Below, piece after piece: positions 1 to 7,824 of a DNA stretch of 9,091 nt. Location: the NCBI GenBank assembly GCA_025457985.1, contig JALOTI010000047.1:1-9091 (forward strand), in the 5' to 3' direction. The notes under the pieces were generated by a model. It was given only the letters and a program-made list of their open reading frames with translations. It had not been told where the DNA came from and made no database searches. Made by a program: the position numbers and the translations under genes. Position 1 is the stretch's first letter. Every line of letters begins with the position of its first letter. Source of the stretch: Leptospira sp. (GTDB lineage: Bacteria; Spirochaetota; Leptospiria; Leptospirales; Leptospiraceae).

Positions 1-2260
1 CGTTGAACGAGTTCACCCCCTGGATGATCCTCTGGATGAGGGCAATCGTGGTTTCAATATTCTCTCTTCCACTTTCTATCTCTTTCTCATTTGCAGTGAT
101 CAGCTCTCCAATTTCACCAATAGAAACGGCAGTTTTTTCAGCTAATTTCCCGATCTCATCAGCGACAACGGCAAAACCTCTTCCATAAACTCCAGCCCTT
201 GCAGCTTCAATCGCAGCATTTAACGCGAGCAAGTTGATTTGTTCAGAAATGGTATTAATGATTTCAATCACACTGCCAATCTCTTCGGAACTCGCACTGA
301 TTTTGGAAATGGAAGTCCTCATGGAATCGAGTGAAACCTGTCCTGTTTTAGCTTCGGCTGTAATTTGAGTGACATCTTGAGATGCCTTTCCTACTTGTTT
401 ACCCATCCCTTCTATCATCTTTGATAGGTCTGCCATTTGTTTCTTCAAAAACTCGACTTTTCTAAATTGATCCTCGGCTTGGGCATCGACATTTTGTACG
501 GCGGCTGAGATTTCTTCAATACTTGCGGAAATCTCTTCCGCAGAAGCCGCCTGGGTTTGTGCATTGGAAGATAACATATTCAGCGAGGCTGACATCTCTT
601 CCGCACTCGATGCAAGATCTTCTGAAAATCCTTGGTTCGATCCAACAACTTCACTCAGTCTTTTTAAGGTAGAATTTAATCCTAAGACTAACTTTCCGAA
701 CTCATCGGAAGATTGGAGTTTTGCTAAACTTCGTAAGTCCCCATCTTCAATATTTTCTAAAATCTTTTGAACGGTAATCATAGGTTTGAACCGAGATGCA
801 AAAAGAAGATAGATAAATGTTGCGATGAGCAAAGCACCTGCGATATTGATAACTATTAACCCATTTAACGAAGATAAGACGTCGGTTTCGATCTCTTGCA
901 AATCAATCGTGGAAAAAAATTGCAGTTGATACTTAGGATTTACCTTCCTTCGTAGGAGGAATACTGAGCCTTCCCAATTGTTTTTAAATGAATTGGTCTC
1001 TCCGGCAGCAGAGGCTAATCTTTCAAATTCCGAATTCTTAAATTCGGTGAGAAGGTATTTTGGATTTGGATGCCAAACCATTTTGGAATCTCGATCGAGT
1101 AAAAAGCTATAGCCTGAATTTCCGATTTTTACATTCTTCAGAAAGCTCTCCATAACCTTTCCCATAAGGACAGGTAAACCCATTATTCCCACTACCTTAC
1201 CAGATGCATTCAAAACAGGACCTGATACCATGATCACAACCTGACCTGTGATGGGTGATTTTTCTGAAACACCTACATAGATTTTTCCTTCCAAGGCATG
1301 TGCGATATTTTCCTTTAAAAGAAGATTTGACCCAAGTTTGTAACCAACCCCTTCTCCATTCGTTAGGCAAGTTGCGACGATCGGATAATCCGAATCCAAG
1401 CTTGCAAAAAAAGCATTTTCAAAGGTTGCGTCCTTATCTTCGCATATCTTTCGTAAGATGGGTTGTACCAATTTAAAATTCCCAGTGGCAAAACTTTGTT
1501 TTACCTCAGGGAGAGAGGAAGTTTCGGTAATCAGATTTTCTACAATTTCTAAATAAGAAGTCACAGCCGCTTCGTTACTTTGATTGAAGTTGTGCAATTG
1601 ATTTGAATAAGCAGTCCGTAATGCAGTTGAATTGATATCAAATGCATAAATCATCACAGAGATTGCGAGGGAAAGGACCATAAGAGAAAACATAATGGGA
1701 ATATTGATCCGTAGATTTCGGAAGTACGGTTTTTCCTCTCCACCAAATTCATGATCGAAGATTGATTCGTTTAAAAGTATATGGGCTGCACGTTCTACAA
1801 AAACAAAAGATAGAATCACATTGATAAGTGCGGCTAAAACCAAAACGCAAGTGATATAAAATGTATCCGTCCTAGTTGTTTCTTCTAATATCAATACAGG
1901 AGTGACGACCAAAGGAAGCGCAACCACCCACTGGAATATTCCAGAAAGACCTGCAAACACTGGGATTTTCGCAAGAAGGTTCCAAGTTTTCGTAAACGCT
2001 TCGGGACTGACAGTTTTTGAATTGGAAAGTTCTATTAAACCATCTCTGATTGCTCTCAATCGTTTGGGAACAGTTAGCAAACCAATTGTCAAAGCAGTCA
2101 GGGCACCAAGTACTGATCCGATTAGAAAAGCTTGGATCTGATTTGGAGTCAAATCTACGAAAACTAAAATCAGACTGATTGCGATGGGGACAACAATCCC
2201 AAAAGAAAAACCTTGGCTTGCCAAATAAAAAGAGCGGCTAAAACGTTTGTAGTATTCCAT
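1..2260 (-). CDS. Methyl-accepting chemotaxis protein with extra N-terminal membrane helices (3' end cut by window)
   Basis: This is a chemoreceptor that would pass a periplasmic ligand signal to the CheA-CheW complex. I read 753 residues without a stop; the C-terminus lies beyond the left edge. Layout: helices at about 16-35, 42-63, 102-125 and 134-156, a fifth at about 184-206, a periplasmic double-Cache-like domain at about 210-460 (with [13 protein letters not shown]), a sixth helix at about 462-485, HAMP at about 487-540, then the coiled-coil signalling domain. The signalling hairpin at about 672-710 carries [15 protein letters not shown] and [10 protein letters not shown], the contact surface for CheA and CheW. 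Most chemoreceptors have only two membrane helices; here four precede the normal set. The ATG is the first possible start, since an in-frame TAA lies 6 nt upstream. The Shine-Dalgarno match is poor and overlaps an inverted repeat. It lies 92 bp after the outer-membrane protein gene on the same strand, so co-transcription is possible. The family is certain; the ligand is unknown. Confidence 0.95.
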   Translation of the reverse strand, partial: MEYYKRFSRSFYLASQGFSFGIVVPIAISLILVFVDLTPNQIQAFLIGSVLGALTALTIGLLTVPKRLRAIRDGLIELSNSKTVSPEAFTKTWNLLAKIPVFAGLSGIFQWVVALPLVVTPVLILEETTRTDTFYITCVLVLAALINVILSFVFVERAAHILLNESIFDHEFGGEEKPYFRNLRINIPIMFSLMVLSLAISVMIYAFDINSTALRTAYSNQLHNFNQSNEAAVTSYLEIVENLITETSSLPEVKQSFATGNFKLVQPILRKICEDKDATFENAFFASLDSDYPIVATCLTNGEGVGYKLGSNLLLKENIAHALEGKIYVGVSEKSPITGQVVIMVSGPVLNASGKVVGIMGLPVLMGKVMESFLKNVKIGNSGYSFLLDRDSKMVWHPNPKYLLTEFKNSEFERLASAAGETNSFKNNWEGSVFLLRRKVNPKYQLQFFSTIDLQEIETDVLSSLNGLIVINIAGALLIATFIYLLFASRFKPMITVQKILENIEDGDLRSLAKLQSSDEFGKLVLGLNSTLKRLSEVVGSNQGFSEDLASSAEEMSASLNMLSSNAQTQAASAEEISASIEEISAAVQNVDAQAEDQFRKVEFLKKQMADLSKMIEGMGKQVGKASQDVTQITAEAKTGQVSLDSMRTSISKISASSEEIGSVIEIINTISEQINLLALNAAIEAARAGVYGRGFAVVADEIGKLAEKTAVSIGEIGELITANEKEIESGRENIETTIALIQRIIQGVNSFN

Positions 2261-2267
2261 TAAAACT

Positions 2268-2283
2268 TAGACCTAGAGGTCTA
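2268..2283. promoter_or_regulatory. Perfect 7+7 bp palindrome just upstream of the chemoreceptor start
   Basis: TAGACCT and AGGTCTA flank a 2-bp centre, 8 to 23 bases ahead of the ATG of the minus-strand chemoreceptor. On DNA this has the form of a repressor operator. In the mRNA it can fold as a 6-bp stem with a UCUA loop, and its 3' arm contains the AGG that is the only Shine-Dalgarno-like triplet there. Either role would affect expression of the chemoreceptor. The symmetry is seen directly; the function is inferred. Confidence 0.45.
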
Positions 2284-2319
2284 CATTAAATGCTCTATTT
2301 CCCTAGGCAAGATTTAATG
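2284..2319. repeat. Inverted repeat with 8-bp arms and 20-nt loop, next to the palindrome
   Basis: CATTAAAT (2284-2291) and ATTTAATG (2312-2319) are perfect reverse complements, and the left arm touches the palindrome at 2268-2283. Together they give two consecutive foldable elements in the leader between the outer-membrane protein gene and the chemoreceptor gene. The stem is AT-rich and has no following T-run in the minus direction, so it is not a convincing terminator. The loop contains CCTAGG, itself self-complementary. Confidence 0.4.
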
Positions 2320-2352
2320 GGGAATCGATTTAGGTAATTCTGCCTTTTACTG

Positions 2353-3483
2353 TTAAAAACTCGCTTTGACACCTAAATTTGCAGAATAGAGATCCTTTCC
2401 ACCATAGAGCCCTTCAGCTATGATCTTTAAGAGGAAAATGTCTAGTTCCAAACCGACAATTCCGTAGCCGATCCCTCTTCGAGAATTGGATTCTCCCCTG
2501 GTCGCAAAACTCAATTTGGCATTTGCATTTTGCGCAAGTAGATTTGGGTCCAATTGTTCTTGAAACTCCCTTGGGATTTCAATGGGACTAGTCTGGTCTC
2601 GGGACACAATAAATGGACCTGACCTTGAAAGAGAGATACTATTACTGCCCGAGTTCCAAGAATACCCACCACCTACAATCAGGTTTGCAACCCAAAAAAG
2701 ACCAATCCCCGTTCGGAGGTCCACATGAGTCGATTGCACTTTTGTATTGAAGGAAAGATTTGTATCTCCACCCCATTTCCCTTTTACACCTGAAAATTCT
2801 ATATCAGAAGCTTTTCCTTCCAAGTAACTGACGGCTAGATTTTGTTCTGCAAAATGATACCCTGCACCAACGTTGATCCCATTCCAGGTGAACAGATTCA
2901 TAAGAAATCCAACCTTCTCGACAACTTGGTACCGTAACATACCACCGTATGACCTCACTGTTAGGCGGCCTTCAAAGTTTTTATTATTAGAAAGAGATTC
3001 AATTTGGTTTTTGTTTACAACCGCGTTCATTCCATGTAAGTAAATTGAAAACCTTCGGAGGAAGTGGTCATCCTCAACTCCAAAAAGCCAACCCGGATTG
3101 AAATCGAGAGTAACTGCCGGCATGACGGCACCGCCCACATTGGGCAACTTAGGAAATTTAATTACATCATCTCTAACTTGAATATCGTCTTTTTTATATC
3201 CAGCACCCGACGCAGAAACTCCAATCTGAACTCTTCGCACAAGTCCCGTACCCACGTTGTTGGATCCGATATTTGCCAAAAATCCAGCTTCTAAATTGGT
3301 CTTTAAAACTTCTTTCAGGTATTCTCTTTCAAATTTGAGTAGGGATTGATTCCCAGCTTGTTTTAAGGACTCAGGTAAAAAACCACAGGCCGATCCTTCG
3401 CATTGGAATTGGGCAGAAAGATCCCCCCCAAAAAATAATCCAAAGATCAGGGCGAGCGTAGGTATCCATCGTTTCATAAGCAT
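2353..3483 (-). CDS. Outer-membrane beta-barrel protein, spirochaete type, function unknown
   Basis: This is a predicted outer-membrane protein of about 376 residues. A signal peptide at 1-24 has a basic start (MKR), a hydrophobic core (LALIFGLFFGG) and a likely cut after LSA. Two cysteines follow soon after the cut (CEGSAC). The rest is rich in Gly and alternates polar and hydrophobic residues as in beta-strands, and the protein ends in Phe (VKASF), as the barrel-insertion signal requires. I chose the ATG at 3483 because an AGAG Shine-Dalgarno lies about 6 nt ahead; a TTG at 3507 would add eight residues in front of the signal peptide, and an ATG at 3477 is also possible. The gene begins 43 bp after the permease gene with no terminator between, so the two are probably one transcript. 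I do not recognise a named family. It could be a channel or a surface protein; the sequence does not say which. Confidence 0.8.
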   Translation of the reverse strand: MLMKRWIPTLALIFGLFFGGDLSAQFQCEGSACGFLPESLKQAGNQSLLKFEREYLKEVLKTNLEAGFLANIGSNNVGTGLVRRVQIGVSASGAGYKKDDIQVRDDVIKFPKLPNVGGAVMPAVTLDFNPGWLFGVEDDHFLRRFSIYLHGMNAVVNKNQIESLSNNKNFEGRLTVRSYGGMLRYQVVEKVGFLMNLFTWNGINVGAGYHFAEQNLAVSYLEGKASDIEFSGVKGKWGGDTNLSFNTKVQSTHVDLRTGIGLFWVANLIVGGGYSWNSGSNSISLSRSGPFIVSRDQTSPIEIPREFQEQLDPNLLAQNANAKLSFATRGESNSRRGIGYGIVGLELDIFLLKIIAEGLYGGKDLYSANLGVKASF

Positions 3484-3526
3484 TTTATTCTCTGCTAAAG
3501 TTAACAATTGAAAAGGAAATTTCTTT

Positions 3527-4471
3527 CTATTCTGGGTCAGATTTTGCTTTTTTTGCAGAACTGATCCAAAAAACTCCTGTGAGAACTAGTAAAGTTCCTA
3601 GGCTATGTACGATGGTAATTGGCTCATCTAAAAAGACATAAGCCAAAAACAATGTGGACATCGGTCCAATGGAACCAACGATAGCAGCGGTTTTGGAGCC
3701 TACTCGTTTGATTCCTGCAGAAACAAATACAGCAGGGACTACCGTATTCACAGTCCCCATAAGAAAGGCCAGGGCGTAAAAATCCAAGGGCTGGATGACT
3801 TCTTTCCAGTTTCCTAAAACTAAAAAATGCAGGAAAACAACTACGGAAGAGACAATTAACGACCAGGCTGTAAACCTTTTTGCTCCTAATCTGGGAACGA
3901 TGGAGCCACTTCCCATCAAGTAAATTGCATATGTTAATGCAGAGAGAAGAATAAAAAAGGCACCCAAACTTACATCGGTAGGTGAGCCAAGTTGTACATC
4001 TTGTCCGTACGCAAGACCCACACCCGTATATGTGAGTAGAAGAGAAAATACTTCTCTACTTGTGATTTTCTTTTTTAAGAATAGAAAGGAAAGCACAACT
4101 ACAAGTGTAGGATAAATAAAAAGAATGATTCGCTCGAGACCTGCGCTGATGTATTGTAACCCTAAAAAATCGAAAAGACTGGCCAAATAGTAGCCAACTA
4201 TCCCCATTAAAATGACGGATATCCAATCTTTGCCCGTGAGTTTTGTTTTGTCTGAGGCAGATTCTTCCTTCCAAGCGATCCAAACTAGAAATGGAAACGC
4301 AAAAAACATCCGAAAGAATAAAGATCCTATAGCTGTGATTTCATATCGGTAAGTAAGTTTGACTACAACTGCTTTGGCACTAAACAAAAGTGCGCCAACC
4401 AAAACTAAAGCAACCCCTTTCCAATCAGAACTCTCTTTTTCTTCCACAAATCCATTGAATAAATCGCCCAA
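3527..4471 (-). CDS. DMT-superfamily permease with two EamA domains
   Basis: This is an inner-membrane transporter of the drug/metabolite transporter superfamily. Such proteins export amino acids, metabolites or drugs by proton or solute exchange; the substrate cannot be read from the sequence. The 314-residue length and about ten hydrophobic helices fit two EamA repeats, at roughly 19-155 and 166-305. The first helix is DWKGVALVLVGALLF. Typical EamA features are the GLQYISAGLERIILFIYP stretch near the end of repeat 1 and the VGSIGPMSTLFLAYVFLDEP stretch near the end of repeat 2. The start is uncertain. An in-frame TAA lies 12 nt upstream, and the only early starts are TTG at 4471 (GGGGA sits too close, 2 nt away) and GTG at 4447. 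Either leaves all helices intact. It is probably the first gene of the minus-strand cluster with the outer-membrane protein. Its start lies 20 bp from a divergent small gene. Confidence 0.85.
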   Translation of the reverse strand: MGDLFNGFVEEKESSDWKGVALVLVGALLFSAKAVVVKLTYRYEITAIGSLFFRMFFAFPFLVWIAWKEESASDKTKLTGKDWISVILMGIVGYYLASLFDFLGLQYISAGLERIILFIYPTLVVVLSFLFLKKKITSREVFSLLLTYTGVGLAYGQDVQLGSPTDVSLGAFFILLSALTYAIYLMGSGSIVPRLGAKRFTAWSLIVSSVVVFLHFLVLGNWKEVIQPLDFYALAFLMGTVNTVVPAVFVSAGIKRVGSKTAAIVGSIGPMSTLFLAYVFLDEPITIVHSLGTLLVLTGVFWISSAKKAKSDPE

Positions 4472-4491
4472 TTCCCCGATAGTTTAATTGG

Positions 4492-4776
4492 ATGTGGGAA
4501 AGAATCTTTCTATATTTCTGTATTTTGGGAAGTTTGGATTCCTTATACTCTGATTCGACAGAAATTTCCAAACCACTTCTCCGAGTTTTCCCGGCATACA
4601 GGTTGGAGGAATGCGAAGATTGGGCGATACGACCCTTCATTTGCAAACGTTGTATATGGGAAGGGAAACGATACGCTCAAAAGATATTTTTTTACGAAGA
4701 CGGGCCATATCGTCTACATGGCTGTTATACGGACAAAAATGGTTTTGAAGAATTAGAAAAAGAAAAGAAAAATTAA
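4492..4776 (+). CDS. Small exported Cys-containing protein, unknown function
   Basis: This is a predicted protein of 94 residues that I do not recognise. The first 20 residues (MWERIFLYFCILGSLDSLYS) resemble a short signal peptide or membrane anchor. The remainder has four cysteines, at 41, 51, 54 and 78, with 51 and 54 forming a CxxC pair, which could make disulfides or bind a metal. The C-terminus is strongly charged (EELEKEKKN). An in-frame TAG 9 nt upstream makes the ATG at 4492 the first possible start; no good Shine-Dalgarno is visible. Support for a real gene comes from the exported-protein pattern and from the hairpin that follows the stop codon by a few bases and is shared with the convergent lipoprotein gene. 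Its start lies only 20 bp from that of the divergent permease, so its promoter would have to overlap permease coding sequence. This is the least certain of the called genes. Confidence 0.55.
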   Translation: MWERIFLYFCILGSLDSLYSDSTEISKPLLRVFPAYRLEECEDWAIRPFICKRCIWEGKRYAQKIFFYEDGPYRLHGCYTDKNGFEELEKEKKN

Positions 4777-4780
4777 CGCG

Positions 4781-4812
4781 ACGATTGGGAAGAAAGACTC
4801 CTCCCCAATCGT
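4781..4812. terminator. Bidirectional terminator-like hairpin between convergent genes
   Basis: ACGATTGGG (4781-4789) pairs perfectly with CCCAATCGT (4804-4812), giving a 9-bp stem with a 14-nt loop. It lies between the stop of the plus-strand small gene (4776) and the stop of the minus-strand lipoprotein gene (4823). On the minus strand it is followed after a few bases by a T-rich run (TTTTTCTTTTC), which fits intrinsic termination of the lipoprotein transcript. On the plus strand the following run is only TTT, so termination there would be weaker. Confidence 0.7.
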
Positions 4813-4822
4813 TTGATATGGA

Positions 4823-5101
4823 TTACTTTTTTACACAACCCATGATGCCTGTTAAACCAGGAGCATTTTTGATACAAGCTGGATCAAACTTTCCTTCCAT
4901 ACACTGCTCAACCATCTTTACCTTGCCTTGTTGGAGACCTGCGATAAGAGGAGCCGCTTGAGGGTTCTTTTTCGCTTCTTCTTCCAATTGTGCAAAAGCT
5001 GTTGAAAGAGCTGCGTCGCACTCTTCTTGGGAATACACTTTCGATTTACAATTCGCCAAGGTGAGACCAAAAACGAGTGCTAGGATGAGGGATTTTTTCA
5101 T
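4823..5101 (-). CDS. Small Cys-rich lipoprotein
   Basis: This is a 92-residue lipoprotein. The signal peptide (MKKSLILALVFGLTLANC) ends in a lipobox LANC, the relaxed form common in spirochaetes, so Cys18 should be lipidated and the protein anchored in the inner or outer membrane. The mature part is short and mostly helical in character, with four more cysteines (in QEEC, EQC, PAC and MGC) that could form two disulfides. The layout resembles small lipoprotein families described only in Leptospira; I recall one modelled as TIGR04454, but this assignment was not tested. The start is well supported: CGGAG lies 6 nt before the ATG. The gene diverges from the VOC gene across 65 bp and converges with the small gene at 4492 on a shared hairpin. 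No function can be given beyond membrane anchoring. Confidence 0.85.
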   Translation of the reverse strand: MKKSLILALVFGLTLANCKSKVYSQEECDAALSTAFAQLEEEAKKNPQAAPLIAGLQQGKVKMVEQCMEGKFDPACIKNAPGLTGIMGCVKK

Positions 5102-5166
5102 GAAAAACTCCGAAACTAAGATTTACAGATACCATATGGACAAGAAATCCTTTTGAAAAGAAAAAA

Positions 5167-5520
5167 ATGATCCACCACATTGCCATCGGAACAGAAAATC
5201 CTCAGATTCTTGCCGAATTTTACTTAAAAATCCCAGGAACAAACCTCATTCAAACCTTTCATTTTGAGTCGGGAGAACTCAGATCGATTTGGATTGGATG
5301 TGGGTCCATAGTTTTGATGTTGGAAAAGGGGAAAACGGAAGCACCCAAAGCCCTTGTCTTCGGTTTGGAGGGAGAAAGGGATCGTTGGAAAATCTTTTTG
5401 GAATCTACTGAAATTGTTCAGAAAACGGACTTTTCGTACTATTTTTTGGATACAGATGGAAACCGATTGGGTGTAAGCACGTATCCGAAAAATATAAGAA
5501 GTATTCTAGAATCTTCTTGA
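5167..5520 (+). CDS. VOC (glyoxalase/dioxygenase fold) family protein, probably atypical in metal binding
   Basis: This is a 117-residue protein with the vicinal-oxygen-chelate fold, the family of glyoxalase I, bleomycin-binding proteins and extradiol dioxygenases. The first beta-alpha unit is IHHIAIGTENPQILAEFY; a strand with WIGCGSIVLMLEKG follows, and the last unit holds DTDGNRLGV. His4 and Glu53 sit where metal ligands are usual. In the second half the expected His is not present near KALVFGLEG, and the Glu that normally follows DGN is replaced by Gly102. The protein may therefore bind a ligand without the normal metal site, or complete the site in another way. The ATG at 5167 is preceded only by an A-rich tract with a weak GAAAAG. 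It lies 55 bp before the second chemoreceptor on the same strand, so co-transcription is possible but no functional link is evident. The family is fairly sure; the substrate is unknown. Confidence 0.75.
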   Translation: MIHHIAIGTENPQILAEFYLKIPGTNLIQTFHFESGELRSIWIGCGSIVLMLEKGKTEAPKALVFGLEGERDRWKIFLESTEIVQKTDFSYYFLDTDGNRLGVSTYPKNIRSILESS

Positions 5521-5575
5521 GAAATATCTATCCATCTAGTTAAAGTTACTGCGAGTTCTTTTAAATTCATACCCT

Positions 5576-7636
5576 ATGAAAATTAAACAAAAGTTAGCCT
5601 TTGGCAGCGCAATAATTTCTTTCCTAACATTAGGCTTAATCCTAACAATCATATCTTATGTCATATACCAAAACGCAAAAAAGGATGCGACAGAGCAAAT
5701 AGTCGTTTTAGCTGAAAACATTGCCCTAGAAACGAAGGCATATATATCAGGCCCACTCAATGAAGCCTATATGTTAAAGTCTTTGTTAGAAAAGGAAGGA
5801 CTTCTTACCCGGGAATCAACCTATCAAATTCTAAACATTCTTACATCCTCTAATGATTCGATTTTGGGAACATACACTGTTTTTGAACCGAATGCGTTTG
5901 ATGGGAGAGATGCCATTTATCGTAGTACAAAGTATCACGATAAGACAGGCCGATTTATTCCTTATTCTGTAAAAACTGGAGGAAAACTCATCATTGAACC
6001 AGTCGTAGATTACGAGTTACCAGAATCAGATTTTTACCAAATGCCAAAAAGAACCAAAAAAGTAGCTCTCATTCCACCTTTTGACTATAAGGTGGATGGG
6101 AAAGATGTAACAATGATTTCGCTGGTCTACCCTATCTTAAAGGATCAGACTTTTGTTGGTATTGCTGGCGCAGATCTTTCTCTAACAACAGTGCAGACAT
6201 ATATCCAAAAGATTCGAATTCTTGATGGAGAAGTAAAAATTAGTTTTATAGCAAGCAACGGTTATGTTATCTTCAATGGACTGCATCCTGATTCTAAGGA
6301 GACCGTGTGGAAAGATGAAGAAGACCCGCGAGTCAACCTAGCAAAGTCATCTGGCATCAAACAAGTTTATACGGATACAGACTTTTTGCATGTAAGTTTA
6401 CCGATTCAGCTAATTCCAAATACGGATGCATGGACTCTCCGTATTTCCTATCCTCTGAGTCGAATCTCAGAAAAAATCCAGTTTATCTTTTGGCTTTCTC
6501 TCATTCTGGGTTTGGTGGGAATCGGAACAAGTACGATCCCGAACCTACTGCTCTTCCGAAAGCTCGTAGACCTTCGCCTCCAAAAACTAATCCAATATAG
6601 CAAGGACGTATCAAAGGGGGATCTAAATGCAAAAATCAATGATATCTCCCAAGATGAAATCGGAAGTCTGATCCAAGCTATTCTAGAAATGACGGCAAAT
6701 ATCCGTCACATACTTTCTGTTGCTCAAACGAGTGGAGAAGATTTATCAAAGTCATCAAAACTGATGGAAAACACCATTTTGGAACTTTCAGATCTAGCTC
6801 AATCTCAAGCAGCTAGCAGTGAACAGGCGAGTGCAACCGTGGAAGAATTGAATGCTTCTTCCGAAACCATAAACCAAAATGTGGAACAAGCAGTAACCAA
6901 TACACAAGCCATTAATAACTCCCTGGTCACAATCCAGAATTTAGTAATAAAAATTACAAACGAAGTAGAAGCATTTGGTCAAATTGCGATGGGCGCCAAT
7001 GTTCGGGCGGAAGAAGGCAGGAGTATGGCTGGCCTGACGTCCAAAGCAATTGAAGAGATTCAAGAAAAATCAGTATCGATCACAGAATTTTCAGAAGTTA
7101 TATCGAGTATTTCTGAAAAGACTAGCCTACTCGCATTGAATGCAGCCATTGAGGCAGCCCGAGCTGGGGAATCTGGACGAGGTTTTGCAGTTGTTGCAGA
7201 AGAAATCTCAAAGCTCGCGGCTCAGGCAGCAAGTTCCGTATCACAAATCAATATACTATCTGCCGAAGCACTTGAGAGTATACAAAATGGTGGATCTCAA
7301 GTTGAACGCCTAATCGGAGTTTTGCGTGATATCACAAAAGAGGTATCCGTTATTTTTGAAAAGGCAAAAGAAATCGTACCTATGATTCAAGAGCAAAAAT
7401 CAAGGACCGAGGAAATCTATTCGGAGATTACTGAAATTTCAAGTTTGATTCTTGCCATCCAACAATCTACGGAAGAACAAAAAAGAGCCACCACAGAACT
7501 TTCCAATATGACTATCAATATATCTAACGGATCTCAAATTCTTTCCGACCAATCCAACCAAATGTCGGAAAACTCACTGAGAATGTTTGGGATCAGTTCC
7601 AAATTGGAGGAGATTTTAAAGAAATTCAATATCTAG
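5576..7636 (+). CDS. Methyl-accepting chemotaxis protein, dCache-HAMP-signalling type
   Basis: This is a complete chemoreceptor of 686 residues in the inner membrane. Helix 1 spans about 10-31. The periplasmic double-Cache domain (about 40-295) includes the [15 protein letters not shown] and [11 protein letters not shown] regions typical of dCache_1 and probably binds a small molecule. Helix 2 lies at about 300-325, HAMP at about 327-378 and the signalling coiled coil at about 390-686. The hairpin tip at about 514-548 contains [15 protein letters not shown] and [10 protein letters not shown], which bind CheA and CheW. Glu/Gln-rich stretches such as [13 protein letters not shown] are likely methylation sites. 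The protein ends in [10 protein letters not shown], a normal end for the family, with no CheR-tethering pentapeptide. It differs from the left-hand chemoreceptor in having only two membrane helices. The ATG has no strong Shine-Dalgarno. Near the stop codon there is a possible -1 slippery heptamer. No other chemotaxis gene lies in the window. Confidence 0.97.
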   Translation: MKIKQKLAFGSAIISFLTLGLILTIISYVIYQNAKKDATEQIVVLAENIALETKAYISGPLNEAYMLKSLLEKEGLLTRESTYQILNILTSSNDSILGTYTVFEPNAFDGRDAIYRSTKYHDKTGRFIPYSVKTGGKLIIEPVVDYELPESDFYQMPKRTKKVALIPPFDYKVDGKDVTMISLVYPILKDQTFVGIAGADLSLTTVQTYIQKIRILDGEVKISFIASNGYVIFNGLHPDSKETVWKDEEDPRVNLAKSSGIKQVYTDTDFLHVSLPIQLIPNTDAWTLRISYPLSRISEKIQFIFWLSLILGLVGIGTSTIPNLLLFRKLVDLRLQKLIQYSKDVSKGDLNAKINDISQDEIGSLIQAILEMTANIRHILSVAQTSGEDLSKSSKLMENTILELSDLAQSQAASSEQASATVEELNASSETINQNVEQAVTNTQAINNSLVTIQNLVIKITNEVEAFGQIAMGANVRAEEGRSMAGLTSKAIEEIQEKSVSITEFSEVISSISEKTSLLALNAAIEAARAGESGRGFAVVAEEISKLAAQAASSVSQINILSAEALESIQNGGSQVERLIGVLRDITKEVSVIFEKAKEIVPMIQEQKSRTEEIYSEITEISSLILAIQQSTEEQKRATTELSNMTINISNGSQILSDQSNQMSENSLRMFGISSKLEEILKKFNI

Positions 7637-7824
7637 ACAAAACTAGCAGACAGTTTTATGAAGCAGAAGTAGGAATTTTAGGAGAAACCTTTCCAAGCGA
7701 CTGCATAAAGCCTAAAGGAGACCAACCTTTAGAACTTGGAAAGATTGTGACTGGTCGGTTTTGCAACAAGCGTGGGAACTTCTATTGCCCAGCCACCTCG
7801 CGGGTCAAAATTCTTTTGTCGTAA
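7606..7824 (+). other. Candidate -1 frameshift site and the open frame it would enter
   Basis: Near the end of the second chemoreceptor, the zero-frame reading ATT TTA AAG contains the heptamer T_TTA_AAG (7615-7621), which has the X_XXY_YYZ form used for -1 slippage. A Shine-Dalgarno-like GGAGGAG (7606-7612) precedes it, and a 6-bp AT-rich hairpin (7639-7657) follows. The -1 frame is open for 67 codons, from 7621 to the TAA at 7822-7824, with cysteines in SDC, RFC and FYC. It has no ATG start of its own. The other two forward frames are soon closed. A slip would add a tail to the receptor. Against this, the receptor already ends normally, GGAGGAG also simply encodes Glu-Glu, its 2-nt spacing is shorter than in known -1 sites, and an open run of this length can arise by chance. 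It may equally be a gene remnant that lost its start. I do not recognise the tail. Confidence 0.25.

Noticed and set aside
3..2141. Several plus-strand open frames of 60-80 codons
   Set aside because: They lie antisense to the chemoreceptor, whose family motifs run through the whole minus strand here; they show no family features.
3064..3294. Plus-strand frame of 76 codons
   Set aside because: It is antisense to the outer-membrane protein gene, with no signal, motif or start signal.
3484..3507. TTG start at 3507 for the outer-membrane protein, giving 384 residues
   Set aside because: It would put eight residues (MLTLAENK) ahead of a signal peptide that already starts well at the ATGs at 3483 or 3477, and the AGAG Shine-Dalgarno fits the ATG at 3483.
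4056..4283. Minus-strand frame of 75 codons
   Set aside because: It is a shifted frame inside the permease gene, whose membrane helices are continuous in the chosen frame.
4425..4646. Minus-strand frame of 73 codons overlapping the permease start and the small exported protein
   Set aside because: It has no signal peptide or recognisable domain; the opposite-strand frame at 4492 is better supported by its exported-protein pattern and the hairpin after its stop.
5541..5567. Sigma-28-like promoter ahead of the second chemoreceptor
   Set aside because: TAAAGTTA (5541-5548) resembles the -35 element used for motility genes, but the sequence 11 bases later (TTTAAATT) does not match the GCCGATAA -10 element.
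6448..6639. Minus-strand frame of 63 codons
   Set aside because: It is antisense to the second helix and HAMP region of a clear chemoreceptor.
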